From Hymenobacter actinosclerus (lineage in GTDB: Bacteria; Bacteroidota; Bacteroidia; Cytophagales; Hymenobacteraceae): a stretch of DNA of 64,000 nt. Positions 1-8,442 of the stretch are shown one piece after another. A program made the position numbers and the translations under genes. Each line of letters starts with the position of its first letter. Positions within the stretch are counted from its first letter, which is position 1. The stretch is from the NCBI RefSeq assembly GCF_900111515.1, contig NZ_FOHS01000003.1, positions 620,001 through 684,000 of the forward strand. The letters run 5' to 3'. A model generated the notes under the pieces. It made no database searches and was not told the DNA's origin. It saw nothing but the letters and a program-made list of their open reading frames with translations.

Positions 1-246
1 GTAGAACCGGCCGTCGGCTACGGCTAGCTGCACGTTCTCTGAGAAGACTTTGCAGCCCTGTTTCCGCGCAGCACCTTTGAGGGCAGCAGTGCAGCTATAG
101 CACAATTCATTGTGCAGGGCTGTTGCGCCGGCCATTGCCCACACTTCGCCCTGGTAGAATTCGTGGCGGTGTTCGGCCGTTTCTTCCAGCGCCATATACT
201 CTTCGACGGTGTAGCGAGCGGGTAACCTGCGTTGCGGAGAAGCCAT
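1..246 (-). CDS. Uma2 family endonuclease-like protein, partial (C-terminus outside window)
   Basis: The reverse strand reads open from an ATG at 246 to the window edge and gives 82 residues starting MASPQRRLPARYTVEEYMAL. The segment EETAEHRHEFYQGEVWAMAG followed by ALHNELCYSC is the typical N-terminal part of Uma2 (DUF820) proteins, a PD-(D/E)XK-like nuclease fold that is often found in multicopy and whose cellular role is poorly known. The catalytic half lies beyond the edge, so activity cannot be judged. It is divergent from nuoA, with the nuo promoter in the 132-base gap. Family assignment comes from the recognisable N-terminal pattern only. Confidence 0.75.
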   Translation of the reverse strand, partial: MASPQRRLPARYTVEEYMALEETAEHRHEFYQGEVWAMAGATALHNELCYSCTAALKGAARKQGCKVFSENVQLAVADGRFY

Positions 247-304
247 TTTGGGCGGGGTTTGGTTGAATCAAAGATACGCCTTTGCGCCCTGGCCCGCTTT
301 CACC

Positions 305-335
305 TTTGTTCCCAACCGCGAAGGGCCTACCTTTG
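305..335 (+). promoter_or_regulatory. Bacteroidota-type promoter for the nuo operon
   Basis: TTTG at 305-308 is followed after 19 bases by TACCTTTG at 328-335. This fits the Bacteroidota sigma-A consensus (TTTG at about -33 and TAnnTTTG at about -7). The expected transcript start near 340 leaves a leader of about 40 bases before the nuoA ATG at 379. Seen in sequence; promoter activity is inferred. Confidence 0.6.
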
Positions 336-378
336 CCTCCCATGCCGTCTCAACCCGGCCTTTTACCCCGTTGCTGCC

Positions 379-771
379 ATGCTGCTCGCCGTTCCCGTTC
401 AATACCAGCCCCAGGATTTTCTCCCCATTATCGTCCAGTTCGTGCTGGCTATAGCCTTTGTGGCTTTTGCCATGATTGTCTCGCACCTGGTGGGGCCGCG
501 CCGCAAAAGCGTGGTGAAGGATGAAGCCTTCGAGTGCGGCATCGAGTCGGTGGGCAACGCCCGCACCCCGATTTCGGTGAAATACTTCCTCACGGCCATT
601 CTGTTCGTGCTCTTCGACGTCGAGGTCATTTTCATGTACCCCTGGGCCGTGAATTTCCGGGAACTGGGCACCACCGGCTTTTTGCAGATGCTCGTGTTCC
701 TGACGCTGCTGATGGCCGGCTTCGTGTACGTCATCAAGAAGGGCGTTCTGAACTGGAACGAAAGCCGTTAG
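379..771 (+). CDS. nuoA: NADH-quinone oxidoreductase subunit A
   Basis: A 130-residue inner-membrane subunit of complex I with three hydrophobic segments (about residues 15-38, 70-92 and 97-120). The loop between the first two holds the hallmark EAFECGIES stretch, the conserved Cys-containing loop near the quinone site. The reading frame stays open upstream to 232, but the ATG at 379 is chosen because it sits about 40 bases after a good promoter and gives normal family length. First gene of the nuo cluster; nuoB follows after 76 bases. NuoA, H and J form the membrane part next to the quinone-reduction cavity. Confidence 0.95.
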   Translation: MLLAVPVQYQPQDFLPIIVQFVLAIAFVAFAMIVSHLVGPRRKSVVKDEAFECGIESVGNARTPISVKYFLTAILFVLFDVEVIFMYPWAVNFRELGTTGFLQMLVFLTLLMAGFVYVIKKGVLNWNESR

Positions 772-847
772 GCCAAACTTTTGCCCGCCGGCCCGTGTTG
801 GCCTAGAGTGGAATTAATCCACTTTTTCTTCCCTGACTTTCTGCTTT

Positions 848-1402
848 ATGGATACCCGAGTTCCCGAAATCAAGATGGTGGACGCCCCCGACGGCCTCGA
901 AGGCGCGGGCTTCTTCGCCACCTCGCTGGAGAAGGTGGTGGGCATGGCCCGCGCCAACTCGCTCTGGCCCCTGCCCTTCGCCACCTCCTGCTGCGGCATC
1001 GAGTTCATGGCCACTATGGGCGCCCGCTACGACATCTCGCGCTTTGGCTCCGAGCGGCCCTCGTTCTCGCCCCGGCAGGCCGATCTGCTGATGGTGATGG
1101 GCACAATTGCCAAGAAGATGGCCCCCATCGTGAAGCAGGTGTACGAGCAGATGGCCGAGCCCCGCTGGGTGCTGGCCATGGGCGCCTGCGCCTCCTCGGG
1201 CGGCATTTTCGATACGTACTCGGTGCTCCAGGGCATCGACCGCATCATCCCGGTTGATGTGTACGTGCCCGGCTGCCCGCCCCGCCCCGAGCAGGTGCTC
1301 GACGGCCTGATGCGCGTGCAGGATCTGGCCCGCAACGAATCCATCCGCCGCCGCAACTCGCCCGAATACCAGGCCCTGCTGGCATCGTACAACATTAAGT
1401 AG
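848..1402 (+). CDS. nuoB: NADH-quinone oxidoreductase subunit B
   Basis: A 184-residue peripheral-arm subunit that carries cluster N2, the last iron-sulfur centre before quinone. All expected ligands are visible: the tandem Cys48-Cys49 in TSCCGIEFM, Cys114 in MGACASSGG and Cys143 in PGCPPRPEQ. Length and motifs are ordinary for the family, with a short N-terminal extension before the conserved core. It lies between nuoA and nuoC in canonical order. The 100-base gap to nuoC is filled by a convergent 7-base-period repeat rather than by a terminator. Confidence 0.97.
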   Translation: MDTRVPEIKMVDAPDGLEGAGFFATSLEKVVGMARANSLWPLPFATSCCGIEFMATMGARYDISRFGSERPSFSPRQADLLMVMGTIAKKMAPIVKQVYEQMAEPRWVLAMGACASSGGIFDTYSVLQGIDRIIPVDVYVPGCPPRPEQVLDGLMRVQDLARNESIRRRNSPEYQALLASYNIK

Positions 1403-1499
1403 CTAGGAGATAGGAGCTAGGAGTTAGAATTCGTTCTGAGCTGCTGGTTTCGCCCCTTGACATTCTAGCTTCTAACTTCTAGCTCCTAGCTTCTCAAAA
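1403..1499. repeat. Convergent heptad array between nuoB and nuoC
   Basis: The left arm begins at the nuoB stop and reads as degenerate 7-mers (tagctag, gagatag, gagctag, gagttag). The right arm, about 1464-1495, has tctagct, tctaact, tctagct, cctagct. The arms are approximate reverse complements, so the transcript can fold into a long imperfect hairpin. Confidence 0.8.
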
Positions 1500-1502
1500 A
1501 GA

Positions 1503-2066
1503 ATGGCTGACCAGAACGAATCCATCCCGGCTCAGGAAGAAGCCGCTGCCCAGGACCCGGCCGCGCAACAGAATGCGGAGCTGCTGGCTCTGCTGCACCG
1601 ACTTTTCGGTGCCGACGCCTTTACTGATGTGGAGGAGCCCTACGGCTTGCTCACGGTTACCACGACCCGGGAGCAGATTCACGGCATCATCGCCGGGTTA
1701 CAGAAGGACCAGGAGTTGCAGCTGAACTTCCTGACGACCATGTGCGGCATGCACTGGCCCGACCGGGCAGGCCAGGAGCTGGGTATGGTCTACCACCTGC
1801 ACAGCCTCACGCGCAACATCCGGCTGCGGCTGAAAATCTTCTTCCCCATCGCCGACCCGGTAGCCCCTACCCTGACGGACCTGTACTCGGCCGCCAACTG
1901 GATGGAGCGTGAGGCCTTCGATTTCTACGGCATCATCTTCCCCGGCCACCCCAATCTCATGCGCATCCTCAACGTGGAGGACATGGACTACCACCCCATG
2001 CGCAAGGAGTACGCCCTCGAAGACGGCACCCGCGAAGACAAAACCGACCTGTTCTTTGGTCGATAG
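1503..2066 (+). CDS. nuoC: NADH-quinone oxidoreductase subunit C
   Basis: A 187-residue peripheral-arm subunit of complex I (30-kDa subunit family). The first 35 residues are acidic and Gln/Ala-rich and look disordered. The family signature follows near residues 125-165: YSAANWMEREAFDFYGI, then FPGHPNLMRIL. It carries no cofactor and binds NuoD and NuoB near the quinone site. NuoC and NuoD are separate proteins here, unlike the fused NuoCD of E. coli. It is flanked on both sides by heptad arrays. Confidence 0.96.
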   Translation: MADQNESIPAQEEAAAQDPAAQQNAELLALLHRLFGADAFTDVEEPYGLLTVTTTREQIHGIIAGLQKDQELQLNFLTTMCGMHWPDRAGQELGMVYHLHSLTRNIRLRLKIFFPIADPVAPTLTDLYSAANWMEREAFDFYGIIFPGHPNLMRILNVEDMDYHPMRKEYALEDGTREDKTDLFFGR

Positions 2067-2172
2067 AGTGTTTTAGTAGGGAGTAATTGGTACTGAGTAG
2101 TGAGATTTTTGTTCTTACGGCAACTCAAAACACCGATACTCAATACTCAATACTAACTACTCAATACTAGCA
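2067..2172. repeat. Convergent heptad array between nuoC and nuoD
   Basis: Left arm words include tagggag, taattgg, tactgag, tagtgag (about 2078-2103). Right arm words are tactcaa, tactcaa, tactaac, tactcaa, tactagc (about 2138-2171). The word differs from that at the nuoB-nuoC gap, but the layout is the same: period 7, two arms that are approximate reverse complements. Confidence 0.8.
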
Positions 2173-2174
2173 AC

Positions 2175-3443
2175 ATGGCAGTAAACGACACGCTGGAAGG
2201 CACCCATAAGATAATCGAGTCGGCGCGGGAGCAGCAGGCGCACCTGAACCCGCTGGCCCCCACCGTCAACGACTTCAACCAGGAGCTCACGACCCTCAAC
2301 CTGGGCCCCACGCACCCGGCCACGCACGGCATTTTCCAGAACATCCTGCAAATGGACGGCGAGCGGATTATCTCCGGCGTGCCCACCATCGGCTACATTC
2401 ACCGCGCCTTCGAGAAGATTGCCGAGCGCCGGCCCTTCTACCAGATTACCACCCTGACGGACCGGATGAACTACTGTTCGTCGCCCATCAACAACTTCGG
2501 CTGGCACCTGACGGTGGAGAAGCTGCTGGGCGTAGAAGTGCCCAAGCGCGCCCAGTACATCCGGGTGATTCTCATGGAGCTGGCCCGCATCACCGACCAC
2601 CTCATCTGCAACGGCATTCTGGGCGTGGATACCGGTGCCTTCACCGGCTTCCTGTATCTGATGGATGAGCGGGAGAAGGTATACGAGATTTACGAGGAAG
2701 TAAGCGGCGCGCGCCTCACCACCAACATGGGCCGGGTGGGCGGCATGGAGCGCGACTTCTCCGACATTGCCATTGCCAAGCTCCGGGCCTGGCTGAAGAC
2801 TTTCCCGGCCGTGATGCGCGAGTTTGAGGCCATGTTCAACCGCAACCGCATCTTCATGGACCGGATTGTGGGTGTAGGGGCCATTTCGGCCGAGCGTGCC
2901 CTCAACTACGGTTTCACCGGCCCCAACCTGCGGGCCGCCGGCGTCGATTACGATGTGCGGGTGATGAACCCCTACTCCAGCTACCAGGATTTCGATTTCG
3001 AGATTCCCGTGGGCACCAAGGGCGACACCTACGACCGGTTTATGGTGCGCAACGAGGAAATCTGGCAGAGCCTGCGCATCATCGAGCAGGCCCTCGAAAA
3101 CCTGCCCGCCGGCCCCTACCACGCCGATGCGCCGCACTTCTACCTGCCGCCCAAGCAGGCCGTGTACCAGAACATGGAGGCCCTCATCTACCACTTCAAA
3201 ATCGTGATGGGCGAGATTGACGCGCCCGTGGGTGAGGTGTACCACTCGGTGGAAGGCGGCAACGGCGAGCTGGGATTCTACCTGGTGTCCGACGGCGGCC
3301 GCACGCCCTACCGCCTGCATTTCCGCCGGCCCTGCTTTATCTACTACCAGGCCTACACCGAAATGGTGGTGGGCCAGACCCTCTCCGACGCCATCGTGAC
3401 GCTGAGCTCGATGAACGTCATTGCCGGGGAGCTCGACGCGTAG
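2175..3443 (+). CDS. nuoD: NADH-quinone oxidoreductase subunit D
   Basis: A 422-residue peripheral-arm subunit (49-kDa family, related to the large subunit of NiFe hydrogenases). The signature LGPTHPATHG sits near residue 42, with RGAQYIR-like and SGARLTTNMGRVGG stretches further on, and the C-terminus ends in STMDVIAGELD-like form (SSMNVIAGELDA). Together with NuoB it builds the quinone-binding pocket. Length is somewhat above typical because of an N-terminal extension of about 30 residues. nuoE starts 20 bases after the stop, the tightest spacing in the first half of the operon. Confidence 0.97.
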   Translation: MAVNDTLEGTHKIIESAREQQAHLNPLAPTVNDFNQELTTLNLGPTHPATHGIFQNILQMDGERIISGVPTIGYIHRAFEKIAERRPFYQITTLTDRMNYCSSPINNFGWHLTVEKLLGVEVPKRAQYIRVILMELARITDHLICNGILGVDTGAFTGFLYLMDEREKVYEIYEEVSGARLTTNMGRVGGMERDFSDIAIAKLRAWLKTFPAVMREFEAMFNRNRIFMDRIVGVGAISAERALNYGFTGPNLRAAGVDYDVRVMNPYSSYQDFDFEIPVGTKGDTYDRFMVRNEEIWQSLRIIEQALENLPAGPYHADAPHFYLPPKQAVYQNMEALIYHFKIVMGEIDAPVGEVYHSVEGGNGELGFYLVSDGGRTPYRLHFRRPCFIYYQAYTEMVVGQTLSDAIVTLSSMNVIAGELDA

Positions 3444-3463
3444 TTTTTCTGAATACAACTGAT

Positions 3464-4033
3464 ATGGAATCGACCGCCCTCAAACCGCAATTTTCCGAAG
3501 CCGCCAAGGCCGAGATTGAGCGCATCTGCCAGCAGTACCCCGAGGAGCGCCGCAAGTCGGCCATGCTGCCGGTGCTGCACATTGCCCAGGCCGAATTTGG
3601 CGGCTGGGTGAGCCCCGAAGTGCAGGATCTGGTGGCCGAAGTACTGGGCGTGAAGCCGATTGAGGTCTACGAGGTGTCGTCGTTCTACACCATGTTCAAC
3701 CTCAAGCCGGTAGGCAAGCACGTGCTGGAAATCTGCCGCACCGGCCCCTGCATGCTGCGCGGCTCCGAGGAGCTGACGGCCCACCTGGAGCGCATCACCG
3801 GCGCCAAAGTAGGCGGCCCGGCTTCCGAAGACGGCTTATTTACCCTCAAGGAAGTGGAGTGCCTGGCCGCCTGCGGCTTCGCCCCCATCGTGCAGGTGCG
3901 CGAGCAGTACTACGAGCAGCTCGATACACCCGAAGCCGTGGACGCCATGCTCACGGAGCTGCGCAACCAGGTGCACCGCCCCGCCCTGCCCTGGGAGGAA
4001 AACGGCCTGCCCAACGCGCTGGCGCGGAATTAA
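3464..4033 (+). CDS. nuoE: NADH-quinone oxidoreductase subunit E
   Basis: A 189-residue thioredoxin-fold 2Fe-2S protein of the NADH dehydrogenase module. The four ligands of cluster N1a are Cys91 and Cys96 (CRTGPCMLRGS) and Cys133 and Cys137 (ECLAACGFAP). The C-terminal tail of about 25 residues is longer than in E. coli and has no recognised motif. Presence of NuoE, F and G means this complex I is the full NADH-oxidising type rather than the 11-subunit form that some Bacteroidota encode. Confidence 0.96.
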   Translation: MESTALKPQFSEAAKAEIERICQQYPEERRKSAMLPVLHIAQAEFGGWVSPEVQDLVAEVLGVKPIEVYEVSSFYTMFNLKPVGKHVLEICRTGPCMLRGSEELTAHLERITGAKVGGPASEDGLFTLKEVECLAACGFAPIVQVREQYYEQLDTPEAVDAMLTELRNQVHRPALPWEENGLPNALARN

Positions 4034-4152
4034 GCGGTTGGCTATTAGCTGTTAGCTGTTAGCCGACCTGAAAGAAAACATTGTTCATCAGAAAATTTCT
4101 GATTGCCTACATACCTAGCTAACAGCCAACAGCTAGCAGCTAATAGCTTAGA
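4034..4152. repeat. Convergent heptad array between nuoE and nuoF
   Basis: Left arm: ggctatt, agctgtt, agctgtt, agccga. Right arm, about 4114-4148: agctaac, agccaac, agctagc, agctaat. Reverse-complementary arms with period 7, filling nearly the whole gap up to the nuoF start. Confidence 0.8.
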
Positions 4153-4157
4153 ACAAG

Positions 4158-5498
4158 ATGGGACGCAAACTGCTGACCGAACATATCAACGTTGAAGGCA
4201 TCGAGACATTCGACGTGTACCGCAAGCACGGCGGCTACCGCTCGGTGGAGAAGGCCCTCAAAACCATGACCCCCGATGAGGTGGTGGAGGAAGTCAAGAA
4301 GTCGGGCCTGCGCGGCCGCGGCGGCGCGGGCTTCCCGACGGGCCTGAAGTGGAGCTTCTTGGCTAAGCCTGAGGGCGTGCCGCGCTACCTCGTCTGCAAC
4401 GCCGACGAATCGGAGCCGGGCACCTTCAAGGACCGGCAGTTGATGTCGAAACTGCCCCACCTGCTGATTGAGGGCATGATTACGGGCTCGTACGCGCTGG
4501 GTGCGAACACCTCGTACATTTACATTCGGGGCGAGTTGTTGTACGTGCTGCGCATCCTCGAAAAAGCTATTGCCGAAGCCTACGCGGCCGGCTTCCTGGG
4601 CAAGAACATCCTGGGCTCGGGCTACGACCTCGACCTGTTCGTGCATCCCGGTGGCGGCGCTTACATCTGCGGCGAGGAAACTGCCCTGCTCGAAAGCCTG
4701 GAGGGCAAGCGTGGCAACCCGCGCAATAAGCCGCCATTCCCGGCTGTGCAGGGCCTGTACGCCCGCCCTACCGTAGTCAACAACGTGGAATCCATTGCCG
4801 CGGTGCCGGTGATTGTGAACGAGGGCGGCGACGAGTACGCCAAAATCGGGGTGGGTAAAAGCACCGGCACCAAGCTGTTCTCGGCCTGCGGCCACCTCAA
4901 CAAGCCCGGCATCTACGAAATCGAGCTGGGCCTGCCCGTCGAGGAGTTTATCTACTCCGACGAGTACTGCGGCGGCATCTGGAAGGGCCGCGACCTGAAG
5001 GCCGTGGTAGCTGGCGGCTCCTCGGTGCCGATTCTGCCCAAGGAGCTCATCCTCAAAACTGCCGCCGGCGAAGACCGCCTGATGACCTACGAGTCGCTCT
5101 CAGACGGGGGCTTCGTAACGGGTACCATGCTCGGCTCGGGTGGCTTCATTGCCATGGACGAGACGACCAGCATCGTGCGCAACACCTGGAGCTTCGCCCG
5201 TTTCTACCACCACGAGTCGTGCGGGCAATGCTCGCCCTGCCGCGAGGGTACCGGCTGGCTCGAAAAGGTGTTGCACCGCCTCGTGCACGGCCACGGCCAG
5301 ATGCACGACATCGACCTGCTGGTGAGCGTGGCCAAGCAGATTGAGGGCAACACCATCTGCCCGCTTGGCGAGGCTGCCGCCTGGCCCGTCGCCGCCGCCG
5401 TGCGCCACTTCCGCGACGAGTTTGAGTGGTACGTAACCCACCCCCAGGAGGCCACCAAGCCCGGTGCAGTGTATCCCGGTAAGCTGGTGACTGCTTAG
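4158..5498 (+). CDS. nuoF: NADH-quinone oxidoreductase subunit F (NADH/FMN-binding)
   Basis: A 446-residue subunit that oxidises NADH and passes electrons through FMN to cluster N3. The glycine-rich [10 protein letters not shown] near residue 55 is the NADH/FMN-binding loop, followed by [15 protein letters not shown]3 ligands are Cys355, Cys358 and Cys361 ([12 protein letters not shown]) and Cys401 (TICPLGEA). All key residues are present and the length is normal. It is preceded by a heptad array ending four bases before the ATG, so the ribosome site must lie in or next to repeat sequence. Confidence 0.97.
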   Translation: MGRKLLTEHINVEGIETFDVYRKHGGYRSVEKALKTMTPDEVVEEVKKSGLRGRGGAGFPTGLKWSFLAKPEGVPRYLVCNADESEPGTFKDRQLMSKLPHLLIEGMITGSYALGANTSYIYIRGELLYVLRILEKAIAEAYAAGFLGKNILGSGYDLDLFVHPGGGAYICGEETALLESLEGKRGNPRNKPPFPAVQGLYARPTVVNNVESIAAVPVIVNEGGDEYAKIGVGKSTGTKLFSACGHLNKPGIYEIELGLPVEEFIYSDEYCGGIWKGRDLKAVVAGGSSVPILPKELILKTAAGEDRLMTYESLSDGGFVTGTMLGSGGFIAMDETTSIVRNTWSFARFYHHESCGQCSPCREGTGWLEKVLHRLVHGHGQMHDIDLLVSVAKQIEGNTICPLGEAAAWPVAAAVRHFRDEFEWYVTHPQEATKPGAVYPGKLVTA

Positions 5499-5648
5499 TA
5501 ATGAGGTGATGAGGTAAAACGTGATGAGGCTATGTATCTCCTCCGTCTGGCTCTCCTAACTTCATATATTTCCCAAATCGACTGACAAAAAGTAATGTCG
5601 GTGAACGGACCTCTTCCCTTTCACCTCATTACTTCATCACCTCAGATA
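5499..5648. repeat. Convergent octad-like array between nuoF and nuoG
   Basis: After the nuoF stop come taatgagg, tgatgagg and tgatgagg units. Before the nuoG ATG come tcacctca, ttacttca, tcacctca. The period is mostly 8 here. The middle (about 5530-5615) is not obviously repetitive. An in-frame ATG at 5595 exists but lies inside this array. Confidence 0.7.
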
Positions 5649-6653
5649 ATGGCTAAAATAACCTTCGACGGCATTGAGATAGAAGTTCCGGACGGGACGA
5701 CTATTATGAATGCGGCCCGCCAGATTGGCGGCAGCATCGTGCCCCCGGCCATGTGCTACTACACCCCGCTGAAAGGCTCGGGCGGCAAGTGCCGCGCCTG
5801 CCTGGTGAAGGTGGCGGCCGGCTCGGCCAAGGACCCGCGCCCCATGCCCAAGCTGGTGGCCTCGTGCATCACGCCCGTGCAGGACGGCATGGTGGTGGAA
5901 AACACGACCAACGACAGCGTGCTCGACGTGCGCAAGGGTATCGTGGAGATGCTGCTCATCAACCACCCGCTCGACTGCCCCGTCTGCGACCAGGCCGGCG
6001 AGTGCGATTTGCAGAACTTCGCCTTCGAGCACGGCCTGAGCACGACCCGCTACGAGGAAGAACGCCGCACGTTCGAGAAAATCGACATTGGCCCGCTGAT
6101 TCAGCTGCACATGACGCGCTGCATCCTGTGCTACCGCTGCGTGTACACCGCCGACCAGATTGCCCAGGGCGACCGGGTGCACGGGGTGCTGGGCCGCGGC
6201 GACGCCGCCGAAATCGGCACCTACATCGAGAACATTATCGATAACGACTTCTCCGGCAACGTCATCGACGTGTGCCCGGTGGGTGCGCTGACCGACAAAA
6301 CCTGGCGCTTCAAGTCGCGGGTGTGGTTTACGAAGCCCGTAGACGCCCACCGCGACTGCCCGAAATGCTCGGGCAACGTGGTGCTCTGGTACAAGGGCAA
6401 CGAGGTGCTGCGCACTACCGCCCGCAAGGACCAGTATGGCGAGGTGAAGGAGTGGATTTGCAACGAGTGCCGCTTCGAAAAGAAGGAAACATCTGACTGG
6501 ACCATCGAAGGACCGGCGCACATCGACCGTTCTTCCGTAATTTCGGCCAACCACTACGAACTGCCCGTGCTCAATCAGTCGGTTATTGCCGACCTGCCTG
6601 CCAGCACCCAGCGCGAGTTGGAAAAGAACCCGCCGCTTAAATTAGGCAATTAG
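5649..6653 (+). CDS. nuoG: NADH-quinone oxidoreductase subunit G, short form
   Basis: A 334-residue iron-sulfur subunit. It has an N-terminal plant-ferredoxin-like 2Fe-2S domain (AMCYYTPL, GGKCRACLV, ASCITP), a His/Cys segment (HPLDCPVCDQAGECDLQ), a 4Fe-4S segment (TRCILCYRCV with CPVGALTDK) and a last CPKC...CNECRF pair like the start of the Mo/W bis-MGD domain. It stops there, so the roughly 500-residue catalytically inactive molybdopterin-oxidoreductase part of E. coli NuoG is missing. The terminus is natural, not a frameshift, and short NuoG is as far as I know common in this phylum. ATG 5649 is preferred to 5595, which lies in a repeat. Confidence 0.93.
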   Translation: MAKITFDGIEIEVPDGTTIMNAARQIGGSIVPPAMCYYTPLKGSGGKCRACLVKVAAGSAKDPRPMPKLVASCITPVQDGMVVENTTNDSVLDVRKGIVEMLLINHPLDCPVCDQAGECDLQNFAFEHGLSTTRYEEERRTFEKIDIGPLIQLHMTRCILCYRCVYTADQIAQGDRVHGVLGRGDAAEIGTYIENIIDNDFSGNVIDVCPVGALTDKTWRFKSRVWFTKPVDAHRDCPKCSGNVVLWYKGNEVLRTTARKDQYGEVKEWICNECRFEKKETSDWTIEGPAHIDRSSVISANHYELPVLNQSVIADLPASTQRELEKNPPLKLGN

Positions 6654-6738
6654 TTGTTGGTTGTTAGTTGTCGGTTGTCAGTCATTTGACAGCATAACCT
6701 GCACTAACAACTGACAACCAACAACTGACAACTAATCC
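6654..6738. repeat. Convergent heptad array between nuoG and nuoH
   Basis: The stop codon TAG itself starts the array: tagttgt, tggttgt, tagttgt, cggttgt. The right arm, about 6701-6737, reads taacaac, tgacaac, caacaac, tgacaac, taatcc. Arms are close to perfect reverse complements; the central spacer holds a small extra palindrome (gtcatttgac). Confidence 0.85.
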
Positions 6739-6740
6739 AA

Positions 6741-7820
6741 ATGATTGAACTACCCGCTCTCGGCTGGCAATCCATCGTCATCTTCGTCGTTTTCGCGCTT
6801 TCGCTGCTGATTGCAACCTACTGCACCTATGCGGAGCGCGTAATTGCGGCTTTTTTGCAGGACCGTGTGGGCCCCGACCGCGCCGGCCCTTACGGCCTGC
6901 TGCAGCCGCTGGCCGATGCCGTGAAGATGTTCACCAAGGAAGAGTTCTTCCCCGGCGGCGCCAACAAGGTGCTGTTCGTGGTGGGCCCCTGCCTGGCCAT
7001 GATTACGGCCCTGATGTCGTCGGCGGTTATTCCGTTCGGCAACACCATGAGCTTCGGCAACAACGCCTTCTTTTTGCAGGGCATTGAGGTGAACATCGGC
7101 ATGCTCTGGATTTTTGGGGTCGTGTCGCTGGGCGTTTATGGGGTGATGATTGGCGGCTGGGCCTCCAACAACAAGTTCTCGCTGCTTGGCGCCGTGCGGG
7201 CCGCTTCCCAGAACATCAGCTACGAGCTGGCCATGGGCATGTCGCTGATTGCGGTGCTCATGATTTCGGGCACGCTGAGCCTGCGCGAAATCACCTTGCA
7301 GCAGTCGGTAGCCGGCGAGTGGCAGATGTGGAACATCGTGAAGCAGCCCATCGGCTTCCTCATTTTCCTGGTTTGCGCCTTCGCCGAAACCAACCGCACC
7401 CCCTTCGATTTGCCCGAGTGCGAAACCGAGCTGGTGGGCGGCTACCACACCGAGTATTCGTCGATGAAGCTGGGCTTGTACCTGTTTTCGGAGTACGTGA
7501 ACATCTTCGTGGTATCGGCCGTGATGAGCGTGCTGTACTTCGGCGGCTTCAACTTCCCCTTCCAGTACGAATTGCGCGACTGGTTCGTGAACAGCCAGGG
7601 CTGGGAGCTGAACTCGGCCCAGAACCTGATTACGCTGCTGGGCACGGTGGGCATCTTCCTGAAGATTTTTGCCTTTATCTTCTTCTTCATGTGGGTGCGC
7701 TGGACCCTGCCGCGCTTCCGCTACGACCAGCTGATGCGCCTGGGCTGGACCATTCTCATCCCGCTGGCCGTGTTCAACATCGTGCTCACCGGCGCCCTCA
7801 TCCTGTTCGGGGTGATTTAA
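6741..7820 (+). CDS. nuoH: NADH-quinone oxidoreductase subunit H
   Basis: A 359-residue, eight-segment membrane subunit that joins the peripheral and membrane arms and forms part of the quinone tunnel. Signatures seen are YAERVIAAFLQDRVGPDRAG near residue 30, the AETNRTPFDLPECETELV loop near residue 215 with its conserved acidic residues, and RWTLPRFRYDQLM near residue 325. Length and motifs are normal. It starts directly after the right arm of a heptad array, and nuoI follows after 58 bases that contain a short perfect palindrome (gccggtctgagc/gcgctcagaccggc). Confidence 0.97.
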   Translation: MIELPALGWQSIVIFVVFALSLLIATYCTYAERVIAAFLQDRVGPDRAGPYGLLQPLADAVKMFTKEEFFPGGANKVLFVVGPCLAMITALMSSAVIPFGNTMSFGNNAFFLQGIEVNIGMLWIFGVVSLGVYGVMIGGWASNNKFSLLGAVRAASQNISYELAMGMSLIAVLMISGTLSLREITLQQSVAGEWQMWNIVKQPIGFLIFLVCAFAETNRTPFDLPECETELVGGYHTEYSSMKLGLYLFSEYVNIFVVSAVMSVLYFGGFNFPFQYELRDWFVNSQGWELNSAQNLITLLGTVGIFLKIFAFIFFFMWVRWTLPRFRYDQLMRLGWTILIPLAVFNIVLTGALILFGVI

Positions 7821-7833
7821 CAACTCCACTCAC

Positions 7834-7863
7834 TTTGCCGGTCTGAGCGCGCTCAGACCGGCA
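7834..7863. repeat. Short palindrome between nuoH and nuoI
   Basis: gccggtctgagc and gctcagaccggc form a perfect stem with almost no loop at about 7838-7863. No T-tract follows, so a processing or stability hairpin is more likely than a terminator. Confidence 0.6.
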
Positions 7864-7878
7864 GAAGGACTCCATAGC

Positions 7879-8442
7879 ATGCAACTCACCAACCGAGCCA
7901 AGGTATTAGAAAAGAAGCCGATGACGCTGGCCGAGCGGGCCTACCTGCCGGCCATCTTCCAGGGCCTGAGCATCACGATGCGCCACTTCTTCATGAAGAA
8001 GGCCACCGTGCGCTACCCCGAAGAGGTGCGGCCATTCTCGGGCTTCTTCCGGGGCCTGCACGTGCTCAAGCGCGACGAGCTGGGCCGCGAGCGGTGCACC
8101 GCCTGCGGCCTGTGCGCCGTATCGTGCCCCGCCGAAGCCATTACCATGGTGGCCGGCGAGCGGAAAAAGGGCGAAGAGGGCCTCTACCGCGAGGAGAAGT
8201 ACGCCATCAGCTACGAAATCAACATGCTGCGGTGCATCTTCTGCGGCCTGTGCGAGGAAGCCTGCCCCAAAGCCGCCATCTACCTCCAGCCCGACAAAAT
8301 GGCGCCGCCGCGCTACGAGCGCGACGAGTTCGTGTACGGCAAGGACCGCCTTGTCGAGCCCGTGTCGCCCGACGAGCGAAGTGTAAAGGGCATCCAGCTC
8401 ACGCCCGAGCAAGCCGATAAGCTGCGGGCGCGCATTGTATAG
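7879..8442 (+). CDS. nuoI: NADH-quinone oxidoreductase subunit I
   Basis: A 187-residue ferredoxin-like subunit carrying clusters N6a and N6b. Two complete 4Fe-4S motifs are seen: Cys73, 76, 79 and 83 (CTACGLCAVSCP), and Cys119, 122, 125 and 129 (CIFCGLCEEACP). It passes electrons toward NuoB. The amphipathic N-terminus (about residues 10-50) is the expected membrane-surface helix. The C-terminus leads straight into a heptad array whose first word contains the stop codon. Confidence 0.97.
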   Translation: MQLTNRAKVLEKKPMTLAERAYLPAIFQGLSITMRHFFMKKATVRYPEEVRPFSGFFRGLHVLKRDELGRERCTACGLCAVSCPAEAITMVAGERKKGEEGLYREEKYAISYEINMLRCIFCGLCEEACPKAAIYLQPDKMAPPRYERDEFVYGKDRLVEPVSPDERSVKGIQLTPEQADKLRARIV

